Below are positions 28,238 through 34,017 of a stretch of DNA of 34,017 nt, in pieces. Where the stretch lies: contig JALCCG010000211.1 of NCBI GenBank assembly GCA_023212695.1, positions 3,546-37,562 of the forward strand, written 5' to 3'. Source of the stretch: Sporisorium sorghi. Its lineage: Eukaryota; Basidiomycota; Ustilaginomycetes; Ustilaginales; Ustilaginaceae. Both the position numbers and the translations under genes were made by a program. The notes beneath the pieces were generated by a model. That model was given only the letters and a program-made list of their open reading frames with translations, was not told where the DNA came from and searched no databases. Within the stretch, counting starts at the first letter, position 1, and the number at the start of each line of letters is the position of its first letter.

Positions 28238-28380
28238 CGAATCGAATGTTCATGCACAGGCTGGCAATCAACAACATCAAACCTTTGTGCATTCACAACC
28301 CACGATCTGGACTGCACTTTGAAAAGATGCTGGAGTGGACGCGCTAGAATACAATACAAACCGACCGTGAGACTGTCGCC
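28238..28380. other. 143-bp convergent gap (PTPA / INO80F-like)
   Basis: The stop codons of the converging genes are 143 bp apart, so overlapping 3' untranslated regions are likely. No other feature was seen. Confidence 0.7.
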
Positions 28381-29214
28381 TCAAGCTCCACGACGCAAGG
28401 TCACCTTCATGTTGGAGCGAGATGCCGACGAGGAGAGACCGCCGGCTTCGGCTGTAGATCCGCCTGCTGCGGGTGGTGGAGTGGCACCACCGCGTACGTC
28501 GCCGCTGCGCCTCGAGGCGGGTTCGGGCGAAGGACTCTCCGTATACTGCCTGAGCCGTTCAGCACGGTCGCCCGTGGAAGAAGCGGGCGGCGCTGGCTGT
28601 GGAGAGTGATGACGCGAATCGTACGACGACGACGATGCGTAGGGTCTGGCGTGGGTGTTTGGATGCGATCTGGCAGGCGGAGGCGGGGGTGGTGGATAGT
28701 CGTCGTACGTCGATCCGTAGGGCGCTCTCGAACTCGGCGCTGCTGCTGCTGCCGCTGCGGATGCCGACGAGGGTCCGGGCTGACGATACGCGCTACCACT
28801 CGCTTCCCCATCAGCAGCATCATACCCTGCATAGTCGCCAGCCCCGCCTCCCCTCAACCCACTCGACGAACCTGCTCCAGCTCCACCGGGAGCATATGGA
28901 TCATCGCGACGCGCATCCAGCTCATAGTGCTGCGGCGGCGGAGGGTAGGCTGCCACGCCGGGCGTAGCTTGCGATTTGACCTCGAGACATTCGTAGAGGA
29001 TAGCGCGCTCGAGACGCGTACGTTGGATGTTGCGTTTGATTGCGAGCGTCTGGAGGTGGAGCTTGTCGTTCTCGACCTCGATCTCGCGCACCTTTTTCTT
29101 GAGCTCCTTGTACTTGAGGCGATACTTGGCTGCATCGCCTTGGATGGCGACGGTGGAAGAGTAGGCTTTGGATTTGGTCTTGACCGGTTGCGTGGCCGAT
29201 GTTGGTGCCGACAT
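28381..29214 (-). CDS. INO80 complex subunit F / TFPT-like coiled-coil protein
   Basis: A 277-residue protein whose N-terminal third carries a short helical domain at about 28-79. It starts AAKYRLKYKELKKKVREIE, continues NDKLHLQTLAIKRNIQRTRL and ends ERAILYECLE. This is the pattern of the INO80F/TFPT domain, a basic coiled coil found in a subunit of the INO80 chromatin remodeller, which slides nucleosomes and exchanges H2A.Z. The remaining 200 residues are disordered: Gly/Ser-rich, an Ala run, a Pro run (PPPPPPPARSHP), and a conserved-looking basic end (SNMKVTLRRGA). Assignment to INO80 rests on the domain alone. The ATG at 29214 is the natural start, and the gene is intronless. Confidence 0.75.
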   Translation of the reverse strand: MSAPTSATQPVKTKSKAYSSTVAIQGDAAKYRLKYKELKKKVREIEVENDKLHLQTLAIKRNIQRTRLERAILYECLEVKSQATPGVAAYPPPPQHYELDARRDDPYAPGGAGAGSSSGLRGGGAGDYAGYDAADGEASGSAYRQPGPSSASAAAAAAAPSSRAPYGSTYDDYPPPPPPPARSHPNTHARPYASSSSYDSRHHSPQPAPPASSTGDRAERLRQYTESPSPEPASRRSGDVRGGATPPPAAGGSTAEAGGLSSSASRSNMKVTLRRGA

Positions 29215-29351
29215 TTTGTAGGAGAGATGGTGGTGCAGAGAGAGAAGAGAGAAGCTGCCGAAGCCCCTTTCGACGCGCTAAATTTGAGGGCTGAGAGAGG
29301 TGCAGAAGCAAGGCGAGTGCGCGCGCAAATCGCTGACTGAGCAGTTTCGAA

Positions 29352-29379
29352 GGATGTGATTGATGTGATTGATGTGATT
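29352..29379. repeat. GATGTGATT tandem triplet
   Basis: Three consecutive copies of GATGTGATT between tcgaag and caagtgtgtg in the divergent promoter region. Confidence 0.85.
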
Positions 29380-29493
29380 CAAGTGTGTGATATCAAGCTG
29401 TAAATGCAGTGGTCGGTGCGGTCCGAAGATCTCTTGAGCATATGTTGCGCAGAGAGCAGTCACGTGCGAGAGAAGCAGAAGCAGCGCAGAGGC

Positions 29494-29495
<2 letters not shown>

Positions 29496-29524
<29 letters not shown>
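29496..29524. repeat. Poly(A) tract, 29 nt
   Basis: An uninterrupted A run between ggcgc and gggtgttgg, about 190 bp upstream of the ThrRS start. No mobile-element features flank it. Confidence 0.95.
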
Positions 29525-29527
<3 letters not shown>

Positions 29528-29594
29528 TGTTGGATGTCGGACGTGCCATTTGAAACATCAGCACTTTCCAACTGACTGACTCGAAAAAAAAGAA

Positions 29595-29783
29595 ATGTCG
29601 CTTCGAAATGTCGCTTTTGACTGCGCTCTGACCGCCTTTTGCTTGATCACCTCCAACCACCATCACCACCACCATCATCGTCACCACGGCTCATCCGCTG
29701 CGATCTGCGATCATGTCGTCGTCAGCACCTCAACCCGCGTCCTCGTCGGCAGAGCCACGAGACCCGGTCCAGAATCTCACTGA
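29595..29783 (+). promoter_or_regulatory. Upstream ORFs overlapping the ThrRS start
   Basis: An ATG at 29595 opens a 62-codon frame (MSLRNVAFDCALTAF..., with a His-rich run) that ends at 29783, past the ThrRS start at 29713 and in another frame. A second ATG at 29608 gives a 7-codon ORF (MSLLTAL). If the transcript begins upstream of them they would lower ThrRS translation; if it begins downstream they are irrelevant. Confidence 0.3.
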
Positions 29784-31995
29784 TGCTGCTGCCAAGGTCG
29801 ACTTGAACTCACAACCCGACCAGAAACAAAAGCAACCAAAGCAAGGACAGCAACAACAACAACAACAGCAAAAGGGCGAAAAGAAGCCAAAGGCAAAGAA
29901 GGAAAATTCCGACGGCACACCAAAGGCTCCGCTCGAGTTCACCCCCAAGCCCGCCTACTTTGACCACCGTATCGCCATGTTCGAGAAGCTCAAGGCAGAG
30001 CAGGACGCCGAGTTCGCTGCCAAGCCTCGTCAGCCCATCACCGTCACCATGCCCGACGGCTCCAAGCGTCAGGGCACCTCCTACGAGACCTCGCCCATGG
30101 ACATTGCAAAGGAGATCTCCAAGTCGCTCTCCGAACGCATCGTCATCTCCAAGGTCGACGACAACCTCTGGGATCTCGAGCGTCCCTTGGAGGCCGACTG
30201 CAAGCTCGAGCTGTTTGACTTTGATTCTCCCGAGGGCAAGCGTGTCTTCTGGCATTCCTCGGCCCACGTTCTCGGCGAGGCGTGCGAGAAGCACTACGGC
30301 TGCCACCTGTGCATCGGACCTCCCACGGAAGAGGGCTTCTTCTACGAGATGGCCATGGGCGACTCGGGCGACCGTATGATCACCCAGGGCGACTTCAACG
30401 CGCTCGAGACGCTCATCAAGAACGCCACCAAGGAAAAGCAGAAGTTTGAGCGTCTCGTCGTCTCCAAGCAGCAGCTTCTCGAGATGTTCCACTACAACAA
30501 GTACAAGCAGCACATCATCCAGTCCAAGATCCCAGACGGCACCTCCACCACCGTCTACCGATGTGGTCCGATGATCGATCTCTGCGTCGGCCCTCACATT
30601 CCTCACACCGGTCGCATCAAGGCCATGACCGTCCTCAAAAACTCGGCTTCCTACTTCCTCGGCGACCAGAACAACGACTCGCTCCAGCGTCTGTACGGCA
30701 TCTCGTTCCCGGACGCAAAGCAGATGTCCGAGTACAAGCAGTTCCTCCTCGAGGCCGCCAAGCGCGACCACCGCAAGATCGGCAAGGAGCAGGAGCTCTT
30801 CATGTTCCACGAGCTTTCGCCCGGCTCGTGCTTCTGGCTGCCCCACGGCGCGCGCATCTACAACACTCTCCAGGAATTCATCAAGTCCGAGTATCGCCAG
30901 CGTGGCTTCGACGAGGTCGTCACTCCCAACATGTTCAACTCGAAGCTCTGGCAGACTTCAGGTCATTGGCAAAACTATAAAGACGACATGTTCGTGTTGG
31001 GCGTCGACAAGGAGCAATTTGCGCTCAAGCCCATGAACTGCCCCGGCCACTGTCTCATGTTTGCCTCGCGCGATCGTTCGTACAAGGAGCTCCCGCTGCG
31101 ATTGGCCGACTTCGGTGTGATCCACCGCAACGAAGCCTCGGGTGCGCTCAGCGGTCTCACGCGCGTGCGACGCTTCTGCCAGGACGACGCGCACATCTTC
31201 TGCATGTCGAGCCAGATCGAGCAGGAGATGGCCAGCTGCTTCGACTTCCTCCAGCGCGTGTACGGGCTTTTCGGATTTACGTTCAAGCTCGAGCTCTCGA
31301 CTCGTCCGGACAAGTTCCTCGGCGATATCGAGACGTGGAACGCCGCCGAGGCTCGTCTGGCAGCGGCGCTCGACAAGTTTGTGCCCGGTAAATGGGAGCT
31401 CAACCCGGGCGACGGTGCCTTCTACGGTCCCAAGATCGACATTACCATCTCGGACGCCATGCGTCGCCACCACCAGTGCGCCACCATCCAGCTCGACTTC
31501 CAGCTGCCGCAGCAGTTCAAGCTCGAGTACCGCACCGCCGTGTCGCAGGGCGGAGAGACGCAGGCGGAGCGACCCGTCATGATCCACCGCGCCATCGTGG
31601 GCTCGTTGGAGCGCTTCATCGCCATCCTCACCGAGCACTTTGCGGGCAAGTGGCCGTTCTGGCTCAGCCCGCGTCAGGTGCTCGTGGTGCCCGTCACCAA
31701 CACGGTGTTTGACTACGCCAAGAGCGTGCAGCAGCGTCTGTGGGACGAGGGATTCTTTGCCGATGTGGATCTTAGCGACAACACTCTGCCCAAGAAGGTG
31801 AGGAACGGCGAGATTGCACAGTACAATTTCGTCTTTGTCGTTGGCCACGAGGAGATGCAGACCAAGAGCGTCAACATCCGCAACCGCGACGATGCCAACC
31901 AGAAGGGCAAGGCCGAGACGATGGATCTGGAGAAGACGGTGCAGCTGCTCAAGTCGCTCAAGTCGGAGCGCAGGTTGGAGAACAAGCTTGTTTAG
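29713..31995 (+). CDS. THS1: Threonyl-tRNA synthetase, class II
   Basis: Charges tRNA-Thr with threonine. The 760-residue protein is close to the length of fungal cytosolic ThrRS. Order of domains: a Lys/Gln-rich tail (about 35-65); a TGS domain at about 107-170 ([13 protein letters not shown]); the editing domain with [20 protein letters not shown] at about 181; the class II core with [10 protein letters not shown] (zinc ligand C443), motif 2 [20 protein letters not shown] at about 472, [12 protein letters not shown], and motif 3 [17 protein letters not shown] near 630; and the anticodon-binding domain from about 655 ([12 protein letters not shown]). All key blocks are intact. The ATG at 29713 is the first in its frame with an uninterrupted run to the core; the N-terminus is Ser/Ala-rich and shows no clear mitochondrial presequence. 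The gene is intronless, and the codon bias (many C-ending codons) fits high expression. Confidence 0.97.
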   Translation: MSSSAPQPASSSAEPRDPVQNLTDAAAKVDLNSQPDQKQKQPKQGQQQQQQQQKGEKKPKAKKENSDGTPKAPLEFTPKPAYFDHRIAMFEKLKAEQDAEFAAKPRQPITVTMPDGSKRQGTSYETSPMDIAKEISKSLSERIVISKVDDNLWDLERPLEADCKLELFDFDSPEGKRVFWHSSAHVLGEACEKHYGCHLCIGPPTEEGFFYEMAMGDSGDRMITQGDFNALETLIKNATKEKQKFERLVVSKQQLLEMFHYNKYKQHIIQSKIPDGTSTTVYRCGPMIDLCVGPHIPHTGRIKAMTVLKNSASYFLGDQNNDSLQRLYGISFPDAKQMSEYKQFLLEAAKRDHRKIGKEQELFMFHELSPGSCFWLPHGARIYNTLQEFIKSEYRQRGFDEVVTPNMFNSKLWQTSGHWQNYKDDMFVLGVDKEQFALKPMNCPGHCLMFASRDRSYKELPLRLADFGVIHRNEASGALSGLTRVRRFCQDDAHIFCMSSQIEQEMASCFDFLQRVYGLFGFTFKLELSTRPDKFLGDIETWNAAEARLAAALDKFVPGKWELNPGDGAFYGPKIDITISDAMRRHHQCATIQLDFQLPQQFKLEYRTAVSQGGETQAERPVMIHRAIVGSLERFIAILTEHFAGKWPFWLSPRQVLVVPVTNTVFDYAKSVQQRLWDEGFFADVDLSDNTLPKKVRNGEIAQYNFVFVVGHEEMQTKSVNIRNRDDANQKGKAETMDLEKTVQLLKSLKSERRLENKLV

Positions 31996-32170
31996 AGGGG
32001 AGAGGGGAGCCGTTGACTTTCGTTGAAAAAGCACATTCACTAGGTGGTGAAATGACACAGATTTGCAGACATGCGAAGAGAGAGGATTGTGGTATCGAAC
32101 AAGAGGTATAATTGCAAACCATCCGATCACAAAACAAAACCGAGCCTATGCACAGAGAACAGACATCCCT
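31996..32170. other. 175-bp convergent gap (ThrRS / WW protein)
   Basis: 175 bp between stop codons of converging genes. It holds 3' untranslated sequence only, as far as can be seen. Confidence 0.7.
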
Positions 32171-33046
32171 TCAGAAAAGCAGACCACCGAGGAGCATACC
32201 ACCGGCCAGGCCACCCAGAACCGGCATGCCCATGCCGCCATACGGCCTGCTGTACGGGCCCATGGGCCTGCCATACGGCCCATACGCGCCATAAGGCCCA
32301 TCTAGGGTCTGGTACGGGCCATAACCCAACGTGGCGCCATACCCGTATGCGCCGGGCGGAGGGGGCTGCGCGAAAATCTCGCGGCCCTGCTTGTCTCTGC
32401 CGACGAACTGGGGCTGACCTGTGCGCGTTGCTGTCATCAGCGCCTGTCGAATCGCCTGGTGTTGCTGATACGCGCGCTGTTCGGCCTCGCGCTGTGCCTG
32501 GCGTTTAGCCTCGCGCTCGGCGTGTGTGGTATTCGTCAGCTTGTCCTTGAGCGACCGGCCGATCTTCTTCATCCCCTTTGGCTGTGCTTCCGCAGCACCG
32601 CTGGCAGACGAGCCCTTGCTCTGAGCCTTCGAGCTCGAAGCAGCCTGGTGGGGGTGGTCGTCCTCGTCGTCGGTATCAGCGTGTACGATGTGCTCCTTTT
32701 CGATGCGCTCGCGCTCCTTGCGCACCTCGTCCGGGTGCTCGCGCTGGTACTGCTCGTCGTCAAAGGGGTGCACCCAGATCGAGCGCGGCGGAGTCGCCAG
32801 CGTATCGACGAAAAAGTTGTGGTGCGTGGAGGGGTCGTACTGCCGGATCCAGCCTTTGGGAAGCGGGCGCAGCATGTCCTCCATCGACTTGCGCGCGGCG
32901 AGCTCGTCCTGCTTGGGCACGCCAAGGTGGCTGCTGCCGGATACAGTGCCGGTCGAGGAGGAGGTGGCGGCAGGCCGGGAGGAGCCGCTCACCTGGTCGT
33001 ATGAGGGTGGCGCCTCGGTGGGCTGCGTAGCGTTCGAAGAGGACAT
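32171..33046 (-). CDS. WW-domain protein with PPxY motif and Gly/Tyr/Pro-rich hydrophobic C-terminus
   Basis: A 291-residue protein from the ATG at 33046. The frame stays open upstream to a GTG at 33232 but has no earlier ATG. Near the N-terminus is PPSYDQV (13-19), a PPxY-type ligand for WW domains. A WW domain follows at about 62-98: LPKGWIRQYDPSTHHNFFVD, then W91 and P94. The two Trp are 25 residues apart, a few more than usual. Next come an acidic stretch (HADTDDEDDHPH), a basic segment (KGMKKIGRSLKDKL) and a Gln/Arg-rich helix (REAKRQAQREAEQRAYQQHQ). The end is a GY/P-repeat (DGPYGAYGPYGRPMGPY) and a hydrophobic Gly-zipper-like tail (MPVLGGLAGGMLLGGLLF). I know no characterised orthologue. 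A WW protein with its own PPxY suggests self-association or competition for partners, and the tail suggests membrane or aggregate contact; both are inference. Confidence 0.8.
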   Translation of the reverse strand: MSSSNATQPTEAPPSYDQVSGSSRPAATSSSTGTVSGSSHLGVPKQDELAARKSMEDMLRPLPKGWIRQYDPSTHHNFFVDTLATPPRSIWVHPFDDEQYQREHPDEVRKERERIEKEHIVHADTDDEDDHPHQAASSSKAQSKGSSASGAAEAQPKGMKKIGRSLKDKLTNTTHAEREAKRQAQREAEQRAYQQHQAIRQALMTATRTGQPQFVGRDKQGREIFAQPPPPGAYGYGATLGYGPYQTLDGPYGAYGPYGRPMGPYSRPYGGMGMPVLGGLAGGMLLGGLLF

Positions 33047-33942
33047 TGTTGTGGATCGAATTGAAGGTGGTGGTTGCGTGTACGTTGGGTGAAGGTAAAG
33101 AGAGACGATGATGGTGGCGATGAGTGGAGAAGCAAGCGCCACCCTGAGCTGTGCTTGACAACGTGGCCTTGCGCACTCGCCAAGAACTCCATGCCGAGAT
33201 CGAACAAGGGTCTTGCTGCTGAGCCCAGCCACTCACACGCGAGAGAAGGGAGAAACGCTGCACAGAAGCAGCAGCAGCAGCAGCTGCTCCGAAGGTTCTT
33301 TTGCTGCACAACAACGTCACCGCCACAACTTCGCCCAAGCCTCGTGCACAGCCTCTGCCCGCCTGCTTTTTTCGACCCTTCCATTTGTTATGCCGAAATC
33401 ATCTCCTCGATGACATTTTTCGAAAAGCGGAAACACGGACGATTATCCGACTCGCCGTCGCGCCTTTTCGAGGAGCGAACTTGGGGCGAGAAAGAAGCGC
33501 CGCGGATAGCCGAGCGTTTTCTCCTTTTGCTGACATGGTTTCCTCTTCTTCGAGTCTCGCTCCTAAGTGCCAGTTCGCAGTCGACACTCGATTGGAAGAG
33601 CTTAATAGCAAGATAAGACGCACAGTGTGACAAAGTGCCGTTTCGGACTCTGTCCGAGGGGAGGGTGGAAGAAGTGGTCGGAAGAAGCGCCGTTTTTTTG
33701 GTGCGGACGCGGGCGAATAAAGTGACGCTTCGGCAGCTGTCGAGCCAATCCCCCACTTGCTCCATTCTCCTCTCAACCTCAAAGCTTTTCCTTGTTGCTT
33801 GCTCTAGTGCGGCTCTGCCGTCCAGCTGTCGCTGTATCTCAGTAAGTGTTGTCTCTTCAACAGTCTGTCGATTGGGTTTCGATGGTCGGGACTGCCGTTT
33901 GTGGTGTCAGCTGGCAACGCTCGGAAGGCTTGCCGCCGGTGG

Positions 33943-33994
<52 letters not shown>

Positions 33995-34017
33995 TTGTGC
34001 AACACCCGCGCCGAGAA
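33047..34017. other. Upstream region of the WW gene to the window end; no gene seen
   Basis: 971 bp. The first part is the WW-gene promoter. Open frames on both strands are short, overlapping and unrecognised. A 49-nt poly(A) tract lies at 33943-33991. A rightward gene could begin beyond the window. Confidence 0.55.
33943..33991. repeat. Poly(A) tract, 49 nt
   Basis: An uninterrupted A run between ccggtgg and gggttgtgc. Together with the 55-nt T run at 47-101 it nearly frames the window; the two flanks share no longer sequence, so they are not termini of one element. Confidence 0.95.

Larger units (their letters stand above)
29215..29712. promoter_or_regulatory. 498-bp divergent promoter region (INO80F-like / ThrRS)
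   Basis: Shared upstream region containing a GATGTGATT triple repeat (29352-29379), a 29-nt poly(A) tract (29496-29524), and a 13-bp direct repeat carrying two ATGs (29593-29616). Poly(dA:dT) tracts of this kind exclude nucleosomes in fungal promoters; that role here is inference. Confidence 0.55.

Noticed and set aside
29809..30846. 345-codon open frame on the minus strand
   Set aside because: Antisense shadow of the ThrRS gene, Leu/Val/Glu-rich as expected from reversed GC-biased codons.
30958..32130. 390-codon open frame on the minus strand
   Set aside because: Antisense shadow of the ThrRS catalytic and anticodon domains.
33047..33232. 62-residue upstream extension of the WW protein
   Set aside because: It begins at a GTG; the ATG at 33046 gives a sensible N-terminus with the PPxY motif.
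1..34017. tRNA, rRNA, CRISPR, telomeric repeats, transposons or viral sequence
   Set aside because: No B-box-type GGTTCRANTCC paired with an A box, no rRNA signature, no regular spacer array, no TTAGGG repeats, and no transposase, reverse transcriptase or viral protein in any frame.

Overview
The window looks like a nuclear chromosome segment from a smut-type basidiomycete (Ustilaginomycotina: Ustilago/Sporisorium/Pseudozyma-like). This is inferred from compact, mostly intronless genes with GT..AG introns, proteins of fungal type, and long Ser/Ala/Gln/Pro-rich low-complexity segments in moderately GC-rich DNA. I could not run a database search, so the genus is not fixed. I see no rRNA, tRNA, CRISPR array, recognisable transposon or virus. 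What I find is an ordinary housekeeping and regulatory region with several unusual gene-level details, not a new multi-gene system.

Layout, left to right: KEI1-like inositolphosphorylceramide synthase subunit (585-1490, +); ribosomal protein L26 with one 887-nt intron (2256-3529, +); a 2.3-kb stretch without a confident gene; a MET30/SCON2-type F-box/WD40 protein with one intron (5842-10076, +); an HP1-type chromodomain/chromoshadow protein (10524-11882, -); an LDAH-type lipid-droplet hydrolase (12471-13775, -); a STE20/FRAY-type kinase with two introns (14303-16637, -); a 2.8-kb intergenic region; a large ankyrin-repeat protein (19421-23521, +); a nuclear Dot5/BCP-type peroxiredoxin with one intron (23923-24579, +); a probable SAC3/GANP-like protein (24646-26382, -); the PP2A activator PTPA (26600-28237, +); an INO80 subunit F/TFPT-like coiled-coil protein (28381-29214, -); cytosolic threonyl-tRNA synthetase (29713-31995, +); and a WW-domain protein (32171-33046, -). 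That is 13 genes.

The right half (23.9-33 kb) is densely packed in alternating orientation. Convergent gene pairs are separated by 66, 143 and 175 bp between stop codons, and divergent pairs share 217- and 498-bp promoter regions. The genes are functionally mixed: sphingolipid and lipid-droplet metabolism, translation, SCF ubiquitin ligase, chromatin, phospho-signalling and redox. I see no operon-like or cluster logic. The main points for a second look are: a peroxiredoxin with the usual resolving Cys replaced by Lys and a lone extra Cys at its C-terminal end; an in-frame, stop-free 90-nt intron lying exactly in the kinase glycine-rich loop; an HP1 with a long acidic tail beyond the chromoshadow domain; a near-identical 10-residue Arg-Ser motif in two unrelated neighbouring proteins; the long RPL26 intron; upstream ORFs before MET30 and the ThrRS gene; and very long poly(A)/poly(T) tracts near both window ends and in one divergent promoter.
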